DNA of 6,159 nt from JAYPLE01 sp047627515 (GTDB lineage Bacteria; Bacteroidota; Bacteroidia; Cytophagales; Cyclobacteriaceae), in NCBI GenBank assembly GCA_047627515.1, contig JBLHTU010000185.1, positions 1-6,159 of the forward strand. The letters are read 5' to 3'. The translations under genes and the position numbers were made by a program. The notes beneath the pieces were generated by a model. It was not told where the DNA came from. It saw only the letters and a program-made list of their open reading frames with translations, and did no database searches. Of the stretch, positions 1-5,131 are shown in pieces. Numbering within the stretch: the first letter of the stretch is position 1; every line of letters starts with the position of its first letter.

Positions 1-165
1 AACGACAAATTGACCCTTAGGAAAGATCGTGACGAGTTTTTCAATGTACGCCTCTCCCCAAGTTGCCCCCGGCCAGTTGCTGTATGCTTCTTGCATGGAG
101 CTTTTGAGCTGGTCATAGTCTTCAATTCGAAGGCTTCTGACCTCTACTTGATTGATGGTTTTCAT
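1..165 (-). CDS. GNAT-family N-acetyltransferase, N-terminus only (probably GNAT/carbon-nitrogen hydrolase fusion)
   Basis: The gene reads leftwards off the window edge, and 55 residues are visible from an ATG at 165-163. The start (MKTINQVEVRSLRIEDYDQL) is the typical first strand and helix of a GNAT acyltransferase. The next stretch, with an acidic/tyrosine helix, W-G-E, then IEKL and IFPKGQ, resembles the bifunctional proteins of about 510 residues in Bacteroidota that join a GNAT domain to a nitrilase-type amidohydrolase. That resemblance is from memory of the family; the acetyl-CoA loop and the hydrolase Glu-Lys-Cys triad lie outside the window. The frame stays open upstream to another ATG at 294-292, which would add 43 residues. 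That extension is rich in His, Ser and Pro and does not look like the family, so the 165 start is preferred. Neither start has a clear Shine-Dalgarno sequence. The hairpin at 305-340 suggests this gene has its own promoter. Confidence 0.7.
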   Translation of the reverse strand, partial: MKTINQVEVRSLRIEDYDQLKSSMQEAYSNWPGATWGEAYIEKLVTIFPKGQFVV

Positions 166-304
166 AGACTTGGGTAACTGGTGTGGGTGAATGTAACCCC
201 CTTCGGGAACTGACTCACTGAGATGTACAAGAGGCGAAGAAGTAAATGAATTAGCGTAAAAATGCGCTTGATGTACTTTCTCCTGCGAAGGCATAACGTA
301 GATA

Positions 305-340
305 AAGCCATGAAAAACAAGGCTTCTTTTTCATGGCCTT
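305..340 (-). terminator. Hairpin terminator of the leftward lipoprotein gene
   Basis: An 11-bp perfect inverted repeat has arms GCCATGAAAAA (307-317) and TTTTTCATGGC (327-337) around a 9-base loop. It begins 13 bases beyond the lipoprotein stop codon. Read leftwards, the stem is followed by a short U-rich stretch (CUUUAUC), so it can act as an intrinsic terminator, though the U-tract is short. It separates the lipoprotein gene from the GNAT gene. Confidence 0.6.
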
Positions 341-353
341 CTCAGGCTGCTTG

Positions 354-1091
354 CTATTTCTGTAGCCGCTCAGTCAACTGAGCGACCTTCATCTGTGCAG
401 GTTCATATCCCGCAGCAAGTGCTTTATTATACAAAGTCAGTGCTTCTTCAAGAGACTTTCTTTTCTTTTTTGGTGCAAGCTGAATATGGCTCGCTAGTTC
501 TTCTTTGTTTTCGCCTTGTCGGAAAAAAGCCTCCGCTTTTGTTACTGTGAGATTTTGCTTCAATTGTTGTCCTAGAGTAAGTGTTTCATAGAGTTTAGCT
601 TCTGATTCAAACAGTTCAAGCTTCGCTGCGATGAGCTCTGTTTCTGAGATTTGCAAAGTCCCCTGTAAGGTTTCATTCTCGTCTGCAATCGTCTCAATAA
701 TGCCGAGAAGTTTTTGAACCTCTTCATCTTTTTCCACTATCTCTCGCTTGAGACGCTTCACTTGTGAGGCAAAGGCACTTCTCGTCTTCTCTAATTCCTG
801 AATAGTCCACTCTGCTTTTTGTACATACAGGCTAAGTCGGCTCATCCGTTCGAGGTAATCATTTTCAGCAAGTCCAGTTTCGAGGTTGATTTCGATCCAG
901 TTCTTCTGCAGATCAATTGAGTCTAGGTACTTTCCTACTTGCTCCAGCAGCACATTGTTGTATGACTGTACCTCAAGCGCAAGATTAAGTGAGTCAATCT
1001 CTGACTGCATCAAGAGTTTGTCAGGATCTGTTTTTTGTTCACATCCAATCGCCAACCACGTGAGCGAGAGGATGATAATGGTTTCTTTCAT
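354..1091 (-). CDS. Coiled-coil lipoprotein with C-terminal TPR/Sel1-like helices, function unknown
   Basis: The protein has 245 residues from the ATG at 1091-1089. An upstream in-frame ATG at 1148 would add 19 polar residues in front of an obvious signal peptide, so it is rejected. Residues 1-16 form a lipoprotein signal (MKETIIILSLTWLAIG) with Cys17 as the likely lipidated residue; the box LAIGC has Ala rather than Leu at -3, which is acceptable. Residues 25 to about 185 are almost wholly charged heptad-like sequence, rich in Glu, Lys, Leu and Gln and without glycine or proline clusters, so a long coiled coil is predicted. Residues 186-245 (KAEAFFRQG, then a basic PKKKRKS linker, then LYNKALAAGYEPAQMKVAQL) look like a degenerate TPR or Sel1-like helix pair. 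It is probably anchored in the outer membrane facing the periplasm, as a structural or scaffold protein. The real role is unknown. A 39-codon gene lies 91 bases upstream on the same strand and may be cotranscribed. Confidence 0.8.
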   Translation of the reverse strand: MKETIIILSLTWLAIGCEQKTDPDKLLMQSEIDSLNLALEVQSYNNVLLEQVGKYLDSIDLQKNWIEINLETGLAENDYLERMSRLSLYVQKAEWTIQELEKTRSAFASQVKRLKREIVEKDEEVQKLLGIIETIADENETLQGTLQISETELIAAKLELFESEAKLYETLTLGQQLKQNLTVTKAEAFFRQGENKEELASHIQLAPKKKRKSLEEALTLYNKALAAGYEPAQMKVAQLTERLQK

Positions 1092-1124
1092 GTTTATATG
1101 TTGTTCAGTGACTGTTTGACGAGG

Positions 1125-1136
1125 TTTACATGTAAA
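1125..1136. promoter_or_regulatory. Perfect 12-bp palindrome upstream of the lipoprotein gene
   Basis: TTTACATGTAAA is its own reverse complement and lies 34-45 bases before the lipoprotein start, in the gap between that gene and the small membrane peptide. The size and position fit a binding site for a dimeric regulator. No clear -7 box was found at a fixed distance from it, so its role is inferred from symmetry alone. Confidence 0.3.
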
Positions 1137-1182
1137 GTCACATACCAAGACAAAATATTTTTTTGTTGTCGCTTATCGACCA

Positions 1183-1302
1183 TTACAAATATGTGCGCTG
1201 ATCGTCTTCTGATTGGCGATCTGGATGCTGACGATTCCATACGATAACTCCAATCACCGAAGCTATCAGGGTAGCCATCAAAAACAGGATGAATTTTTTC
1301 AT
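1183..1302 (-). CDS. 39-residue single-span membrane peptide, hypothetical
   Basis: The ATG at 1302-1300 opens a short frame ending in TAA at 1185-1183. The peptide begins MKKFILFLMATLIASVIGVI and continues VWNRQHPDRQ, with an acidic and polar tail ending in YL. This is two lysines, about 19 uninterrupted hydrophobic residues, an interfacial Trp, then a charged tail of about 17 residues. That layout is typical of a small inner-membrane protein and unlikely in random sequence. The alternative is an uncleaved signal anchor or spurious frame. It has no Shine-Dalgarno sequence, but neither do most genes here. It lies just upstream of, and on the same strand as, the lipoprotein gene, so the two may form one transcript. 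Confidence 0.5.
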   Translation of the reverse strand: MKKFILFLMATLIASVIGVIVWNRQHPDRQSEDDQRTYL

Positions 1303-1861
1303 TGTGAGATTTGATTTTAATTGATCTTTTGACGCTGGAAATCTCAAAAGTCACAGGCTTGATCCTTTATTGTTTGGCGAAAATCATTTCAAGTCGACAT
1401 ACATGAAAAAAACATCATATTATTACATGTTCAGTATGAATTGTAACCACAAAGATGACCATAGATCAAACACTTGGTTAGACAGATCTGGAGTAGCCAC
1501 TAATTGACGAGATCATTCAGGGATACCCGTATTAAAAGCATTCTGATCCAGCTAAATCTGATTGAACACTCAACTTGACTCAACACTTGGAACGTAGTTA
1601 TAAGATCAGTAGCGCTGCAAGTCTTAGCTTCTTACCACTATCTGCAAGTTACCCTCTCGGACCTATTTCGCCAAACCTGCCATTTACCGTCTTTTCTCAC
1701 AAAGATGACGTTGAGCTGACGTCCCTAAAATCCCATACATCACAATTCATACTGTATAAACCTCATGCTAGCAGGTTGGTATTGTTGACTGTATTAGTCA
1801 CTCTCTTGATTTGCATGGAAAGATCTTTTGTTTCCTATATTTATATTATCAACGCGATATC
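1303..1861. other. 559-bp divergent gap without a convincing gene
   Basis: This stretch lies between the leftward membrane peptide and the rightward 94-residue gene. It must hold promoters for both. An open frame at 1575-1895 (plus) gives a Ser/Leu/Pro-rich sequence with no recognisable family, overlaps the next gene and looks accidental. A 34-codon frame at 1403-1507 (plus), starting MKKTSYYYMFSMN, is equally unconvincing. No tRNA, rRNA, CRISPR repeat or strong hairpin terminator was seen. A 12-base repeat, CACAAAGATGAC, occurs at about 1449 and about 1699. The region could carry a small RNA, long leaders or decayed coding sequence, but nothing in it proves any of these. Confidence 0.5.
1810..1843 (+). 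promoter_or_regulatory. Candidate Bacteroidota-type promoter for the 94-residue gene
   Basis: TTTG at 1810-1813 is separated by 22 bases from TATATTTA (1836-1843), a 7-of-8 match to the TAnnTTTG -7 box of Bacteroidota. The spacing is within the range described for this phylum. It predicts transcription starting at about 1847, about 15 bases before the ATG at 1862. It also argues against the longer TTG start at 1811, which would lie inside the promoter. Confidence 0.4.
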
Positions 1862-2146
1862 ATGTCCATTCTATCAGATATATGGTCGGAAGTAAAGTCT
1901 CAATCAAAGGCTTTTTCATCAAAACGAGAGCTGCAGAAAAACAATTGGGTGCTGCTGCCAGAAGGCGACCAGTTACCGGAGAAGACCGTCTTGATTTTCA
2001 AGACAGGAGGGGAACTACTTGTTTCTAAATCAGGTGTAATCTCAAAAGAACGTTGGGAATTTCTCAATGATAATACCATCTCCATTTCAGACATAAAACA
2101 CCTTCAATGGGGCACGACAGTCCCTAGGGTCCGTTTGGCTGTCTAA
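1862..2146 (+). CDS. 94-residue protein of unknown function
   Basis: The protein starts MSILSDIWSEVKS at the ATG at 1862. The in-frame TTG at 1811 is rejected because the extra 17 residues are aromatic filler and overlap the promoter. The body (NNWVLLPEGDQ, then TVLIFKTGGELLVSKSGVI, then RWEFLNDNTISI) has the rhythm of a small beta-sheet module in which strands are closed by Trp and a G-E-L-L-x-S turn. It recalls short lipocalin-like or beta-clip domains of uncharacterised Bacteroidota proteins. It has no signal peptide and no catalytic motif. The C-terminus (WGTTVPRVRLAV) is short, so the protein may be a trimmed form of a longer family. A 97-base gap separates it from the Crp/Fnr gene, and no link to the sulfur genes can be shown. 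Confidence 0.65.
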   Translation: MSILSDIWSEVKSQSKAFSSKRELQKNNWVLLPEGDQLPEKTVLIFKTGGELLVSKSGVISKERWEFLNDNTISISDIKHLQWGTTVPRVRLAV

Positions 2147-2186
2147 AAGTATCTCCTAGTGAAGATATTCTTGCTGTCTAGTGTGT

Positions 2187-2208
2187 TACATGAACGAATC
2201 ATCATGTA
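2187..2208. promoter_or_regulatory. Dyad TACATGA-N8-TCATGTA upstream of the Crp/Fnr gene
   Basis: A perfect 7-bp inverted repeat spans 22 bp, with arms 2187-2193 and 2202-2208. The overall width is that of a Crp-type operator. It is centred at about -30 relative to the start predicted from the TACATTTG box at 2217-2224, so bound protein would be expected to block polymerase. This would suit negative autoregulation or control by another factor. The half-sites differ from the GTAAC/GTTAC sites before the transporter and dioxygenase genes. Confidence 0.4.
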
Positions 2209-2216
2209 TTTTCGAT

Positions 2217-2224
2217 TACATTTG
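2217..2224 (+). promoter_or_regulatory. Candidate -7 box for the Crp/Fnr gene
   Basis: TACATTTG is an exact match to the Bacteroidota -7 consensus TAnnTTTG. It predicts a start near 2228 and a leader of about 16 bases. No TTG or TTTG was found at the expected -33 position, which is instead occupied by the dyad at 2187-2208. An AGGA at 2236-2239, four bases before the ATG, is the only Shine-Dalgarno-like sequence in this module. Confidence 0.4.
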
Positions 2225-2243
2225 ACGTAAGTACTAGGATAGC

Positions 2244-2864
2244 ATGATAGAAGATATACTAGCTCAATCAAGTTTTGAGCAGAACCTAATTGATGATATC
2301 ATTCAAGTAGGTCGGTTAAAGAAAATTAAGGCAGGCGTAGAACTTATTTCGCCTGGGAGTCAGTCCAACGAAGTCCCAATGGTTATCGATGGCTTGCTGA
2401 GGGTGATGCGTATCGATGGGCAGGGTAAGGAAATCCTTTTGTACTATCTAGAGGGTGGCGAGACATGTGCCATGTCTATTACCTGCTGCTTAGAAGGAAA
2501 GATCAATCAATTTAAAGTCATTTCTGAAGAGGATACGACACTGTGGATGATCCCCATAGGATCTCTCGATTCTTGGTTGGAGCGATATAGATCCTTTAGA
2601 AAATTTGTCTTTAACGCTTATCAGACTCGATTTGATGAGCTGCTCGAAACGATCGATAGTGTGACGTTCCTCAAGATGGATGAGCGTCTCTACAAGTATT
2701 TATTAGATCAGAAGCAGGCAACAGGATCATTTTCTATTCATAAGACGCATCAGCAGATCGCAAAAGAGTTGAGTACGTCGCGCGTAGTAATCTCTAGGTT
2801 GCTTAAGCAGCTGGAGCGCGAGGAGAAAATCGAGCAATACAGGAATAAGATTGACATATTATAA
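2244..2864 (+). CDS. Crp/Fnr-family transcriptional regulator with a C-x5-CC motif
   Basis: The protein has 206 residues, the usual length for the family. Residues 1 to about 115 form a cyclic-nucleotide-binding-type beta-barrel (ISPGSQSNEVPMVIDGLLRV at 35-54, then GKEILLYYLEGGE at 61-73). About 116-140 is the long dimerisation helix, and 145-206 is a winged helix. The recognition helix lies within SRVVISRLLKQLE (179-191), closely matching the form seen in Crp and Fnr. The cAMP-binding signature, with its Arg-Ser contact after the FGE turn, is absent: GETCAMSITCC (72-82) takes its place with Cys75, Cys81 and Cys82. There is no N-terminal Fnr-type cluster of cysteines. From memory, Bacteroidota Crp/Fnr proteins with this cysteine pattern often sit beside sulfur genes such as MBL-rhodanese fusions and SulP transporters. 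A thiol, persulfide or redox signal is therefore the best guess, and probable targets are the two genes carrying GTAAC-N4-GTTAC sites. The family call is firm; the signal is inference. Confidence 0.92.
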   Translation: MIEDILAQSSFEQNLIDDIIQVGRLKKIKAGVELISPGSQSNEVPMVIDGLLRVMRIDGQGKEILLYYLEGGETCAMSITCCLEGKINQFKVISEEDTTLWMIPIGSLDSWLERYRSFRKFVFNAYQTRFDELLETIDSVTFLKMDERLYKYLLDQKQATGSFSIHKTHQQIAKELSTSRVVISRLLKQLEREEKIEQYRNKIDIL

Positions 2865-2872
2865 TCTCCTTG

Positions 2873-2886
2873 GTGATATTTGTTAC
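2873..2886. promoter_or_regulatory. Imperfect GTAAC-N4-GTTAC operator upstream of the SulP gene
   Basis: GTGAT-ATTT-GTTAC matches 8 of the 10 specific positions of the perfect dyad found before the dioxygenase gene, and has an extra G/C pair outside (2872/2887). It has the 5-4-5 geometry of Fnr sites (TTGAT-N4-ATCAA). It starts 9 bases after the stop of the Crp/Fnr gene. Its centre (2879.5) is 36.5 bases before the end of the -7 box at 2909-2916, the same distance as at the dioxygenase gene. Confidence 0.45.
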
Positions 2887-2893
2887 CTATTTG

Positions 2894-2932
2894 GTGTAGA
2901 TATGTCATTTATTTTGCCTTTCGTTTCTACAC
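2894..2932. repeat. 7-bp inverted repeat spanning the SulP promoter
   Basis: GTGTAGA (2894-2900) and TCTACAC (2926-2932) are exact reverse complements with 25 bases between them, enclosing the candidate -7 box. The loop is too long and the following bases (AAAAAAA) are wrong for a rightward terminator. It may be a second protein site or chance. Confidence 0.25.
2909..2916 (+). promoter_or_regulatory. Candidate -7 box of the SulP gene
   Basis: TTATTTTG matches TAnnTTTG at 7 of 8 positions. It predicts a start near 2920, a leader of about 43 bases, and the dyad at 2873-2886 centred near -40.5. No -33 TTTG is seen, which fits dependence on an activator. Confidence 0.35.
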
Positions 2933-2962
2933 AAAAAAATACGCTATTTTGTTCATCTAAAT

Positions 2963-4708
2963 ATGGCTTCGAAGACTTCAGCTGATTCACGTTTAGCACG
3001 ATTTTTCCCCATCATCTCTTGGCTGTCAAGCTATTCAAGAGCGGATTTCACAGGGGATTTATTCGCTGGTTTGACCGTAGGAGTTATGCTGGTCCCGCAA
3101 GGGATGGCTTATGCAATGTTAGCAGGATTACCTGCAATATATGGGCTCTACGCAAGTACAATTCCATTGATGATTTATGCGCTGCTTGGTACTTCCAGGC
3201 AGCTTTCTGTTGCACCCGTAGCAATGGTCAGCTTGTTGACAGCAAGCGCAATCGCCAGTATTTCAGTGACAGATCCACAGATGTACTTGTCATATGCCGT
3301 CGCGTTGGCGTTGATGGTAGGTGTATTTCAGTTGGCACTTGGCCTGTTCAAGCAAGGGTTTTTGATCAATTTTCTCTCAAGACCAGTAATCAGTGGATAT
3401 ACTTCTGCAGCAGCACTGATCATCGGACTCAATCAGCTAAAACATCTACTGAAGATTGACCTGCCACAGACCAATCAGATGTATATTCTGCTTGGCGCAG
3501 TAGGCCAACAGGTAGTAAATACACATATGCTCACTTTGCTTGTCGGGTTAAGTGGAATTGTCCTTATCCTCGTCCTTCGTAAGGCGAACAAATCTATTCC
3601 AGGCCCTTTGATTACGATTACACTGGGCATCTTGACCATTTACTATTTTCACCTGGATACAAGAGGTGTTTCTATTATTCAGAACGTCCCTCCTGGACTT
3701 CCCAGCTTTCAACTGCCACATGTTTCATGGGAGATGATCCAAGCAATGATACCTTTTGCCTTGACCATTGCTTTGGTGGGATTTATGGAATCCAATGCAA
3801 TTGCAAACCGCATCGCGGCTAGGCACAAGAGCTATCGATTAGACACGAATCAGGAATTGGTTGCCCTTGGAGCTTCCAATGTTTTTTCATCTTTGATTCA
3901 GGGTTTTCCAATTTCTGGTGGTTTTTCAAGGACAGCTGTCAATGATCAAGCGGGGGCCAAAACACCCATGGCATCAGTTTTTAGTGCGCTTTTGGTGATT
4001 TTAACCTTAGCGTTTTTCACACCGCTGTTCTACTATTTGCCCAAGGCTTTGCTGGCGTCGTTGATCATAGTAGCAGTGATTGGATTAATCGATGTGAATG
4101 AAGCAAAGAGATTATGGAACGTAGATCAGAAAGATTTTGCGATGCTAGTTGTGACATTTGCTGCCACGCTGCTGACAGGCGTTCAATACGGGATTGCAAT
4201 AGGTGTAGGATTATCATTAGCTATTGTTCTTTTCAAATCTGCTTATCCTCATGTAGCGATTGAAGGCAAGCTTCCTACAACAGAACTTTTTAGAAATATC
4301 AAACGATTTCCAGAGGCAGCAGAAATTCCCAAAGTCCTAATCATGCGGTTTGATGCTCAATTATTCTTCGGGAATATGCGGTTTTTTAAGGAGACGATTG
4401 AGGGTGAATTGGACAAAAGACCTGAGACAAGGTTAGTGATAATTAATGGACAGTCGATCAATAGTATAGATAGCAGTGGCATTTATATGCTCAAGGAATT
4501 AGTCGAGGAACTACAGAAAGAAAGTATTGATGTTGCATTTGTTGAGCTGAAAGGCCCGATCCGTGACATTATGGTCAAAAATAAGCTTGTCAGTTCATTG
4601 GGAAGTAATCACTTCTTCAATGAAACGAAAGATGCCATCAATCAATTTGATGGCTCTGTCCTTAGGAGCAGCTCAAACAATACTTTCCAAAGCAATATAG
4701 AAGTATGA
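2963..4708 (+). CDS. SulP-family (SLC26-like) anion transporter with STAS domain
   Basis: The protein has 581 residues, the normal size for bacterial SulP permeases. The family signature is clear at residues 45-64 (PQGMAYAMLAGLPAIYGLYA), followed by GTSRQLSVAPVAMVS (76-90). The membrane core runs from about 33 to 425. The substrate-site region includes GFMESNAIA (273-281, Glu276) and GFPISGGFSRTAVND (314-328). Residues 456 to about 563 form a cytoplasmic STAS domain with the diagnostic loop SIDSSG (501-506), where the serine at 504 or 505 is the position phosphorylated in anti-sigma antagonists. It would sit in the inner membrane and move sulfate, bicarbonate or a related anion; family members differ and substrate cannot be read from sequence. 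Next to a persulfide dioxygenase, export of sulfite or thiosulfate or uptake of sulfate is plausible. There is no Shine-Dalgarno sequence. Its stop overlaps the start of the next gene in ATGA, so the two are translationally coupled. Confidence 0.95.
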   Translation: MASKTSADSRLARFFPIISWLSSYSRADFTGDLFAGLTVGVMLVPQGMAYAMLAGLPAIYGLYASTIPLMIYALLGTSRQLSVAPVAMVSLLTASAIASISVTDPQMYLSYAVALALMVGVFQLALGLFKQGFLINFLSRPVISGYTSAAALIIGLNQLKHLLKIDLPQTNQMYILLGAVGQQVVNTHMLTLLVGLSGIVLILVLRKANKSIPGPLITITLGILTIYYFHLDTRGVSIIQNVPPGLPSFQLPHVSWEMIQAMIPFALTIALVGFMESNAIANRIAARHKSYRLDTNQELVALGASNVFSSLIQGFPISGGFSRTAVNDQAGAKTPMASVFSALLVILTLAFFTPLFYYLPKALLASLIIVAVIGLIDVNEAKRLWNVDQKDFAMLVVTFAATLLTGVQYGIAIGVGLSLAIVLFKSAYPHVAIEGKLPTTELFRNIKRFPEAAEIPKVLIMRFDAQLFFGNMRFFKETIEGELDKRPETRLVIINGQSINSIDSSGIYMLKELVEELQKESIDVAFVELKGPIRDIMVKNKLVSSLGSNHFFNETKDAINQFDGSVLRSSSNNTFQSNIEV

Positions 4709-5010
4709 AAGTCAGAATTTCTGAAGGTCATCTCAGAGTCAGATGTACATCTCAGGATATAGAAGATTTAAGCAATAGCAAACGGGTTGCTGCGGGTCTA
4801 TCTCTCCCAAATGTTACGAGGCTAGAGTTCATTCTTTTTACAGGCGTGACGGAGTCTGTCACTCATTCTGACCATAGGTACGAGATCGTGATACCTGAGG
4901 ATCAACTTAAGTTGATTGTATCTGGAGCTACCATGGGAGTGAGCTTTACTTTTCAGATGCAATTAGAAAAGCTACTACTTACTATTGAAAAAGACCTTGG
5001 GAGAAAGTGA
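4705..5010 (+). CDS. 101-residue DUF7009-like protein coupled to SulP
   Basis: The ATG at 4705 overlaps the SulP stop by 4 bases (ATGA), so it is in the same operon and probably made in step with the transporter. The sequence opens MKVRISEGHLRVRCTSQDIE, followed by a two-strand segment (LEFILF), YEIVIPEDQLK at 59-69, and LLLTIEKDLG at 90-99. This order (an opening R-x-R pattern, a beta-sheet middle, a closing I/V-EKD strand) resembles the small DUF7009 proteins of Bacteroidota, recalled from memory. Family members usually continue past EKD with a short Cys-containing tail that is missing here. There is no signal peptide or membrane span, so it is probably cytoplasmic. A role as a partner of the STAS domain is suggested only by the gene coupling. 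Function is unknown. Confidence 0.7.
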   Translation: MKVRISEGHLRVRCTSQDIEDLSNSKRVAAGLSLPNVTRLEFILFTGVTESVTHSDHRYEIVIPEDQLKLIVSGATMGVSFTFQMQLEKLLLTIEKDLGRK

Positions 5011-5061
5011 TGGATATGTCCAACACTCAAGTCTCTTAAGACCTATTTGAACCTAAAAACC

Positions 5062-5069
5062 TAACTTTG
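5062..5069 (+). promoter_or_regulatory. Alternative -7 box before the dioxygenase gene
   Basis: TAACTTTG is an exact match to TAnnTTTG but has no TTG at the right distance upstream. If used, transcription would start near 5073, inside the dyad at 5071-5084, and the dyad would then be a repressor site. This competes with the activator model based on the box at 5107-5114. Confidence 0.3.
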
Positions 5070-5070
5070 T

Positions 5071-5084
5071 GTAACTGAAGTTAC
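5071..5084. promoter_or_regulatory. Perfect 14-bp operator GTAAC-N4-GTTAC before the dioxygenase gene
   Basis: GTAACTGAAGTTAC has perfect 6-bp arms around two central bases. Its geometry equals that of Fnr-type sites, and it lies 48 bases before the ATG at 5132. The nearest candidate binder is the Crp/Fnr protein encoded three genes upstream. A related copy precedes the SulP gene. Confidence 0.6.
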
Positions 5085-5116
5085 GAACCTAGTACAAAGA
5101 GGCTCGTAAGTTCGTA
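5082..5116. repeat. 7-bp inverted repeat overlapping the operator and -7 box
   Basis: TACGAAC (5082-5088) and GTTCGTA (5110-5116) are exact reverse complements separated by 21 bases. The left arm shares three bases with the GTAAC-N4-GTTAC dyad and the right arm overlaps TAAGTTCG. If transcription began near 5073 it could form a leader hairpin; otherwise it may be a second regulator site. Confidence 0.3.
5107..5114 (+). promoter_or_regulatory. Candidate -7 box of the dioxygenase gene
   Basis: TAAGTTCG matches TAnnTTTG at 7 of 8 positions and predicts a start near 5118 with a 14-base leader. The dyad at 5071-5084 would then be centred near -40.5, a class II activator position. There is no -33 box, as expected for an activator-dependent promoter. 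Confidence 0.35.
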
Positions 5117-5131
5117 GAAACAATTGCAGTA

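Noticed and set aside
886..1247. Plus-strand frames opposite the lipoprotein gene
   Set aside because: They are antisense shadows of a well-supported coding region, with no family features.
1403..1507. 34-codon plus-strand frame starting MKKTSYYYMFSMN
   Set aside because: It has no membrane span, no domain and no promoter, and is easily explained by chance.
1449..1710. 12-base repeat CACAAAGATGAC at about 1449 and about 1699
   Set aside because: There are only two copies with no extension on either side, and about one such chance match is expected in a window of this size.
1575..1895. 106-codon plus-strand open frame in the divergent gap
   Set aside because: The composition is low in charged residues, no domain is recognisable, and it runs into the better-supported gene at 1862 in another frame.
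2894..2940. Hairpin with A-run before the SulP gene as a terminator of the Crp/Fnr gene
   Set aside because: The loop is 25 bases long and the tail is A-rich, not T-rich, on the coding strand.
5030..5048. GTCT/AGAC hairpin after the DUF7009-like gene as a terminator
   Set aside because: The stem has only four base pairs and no T-run follows.
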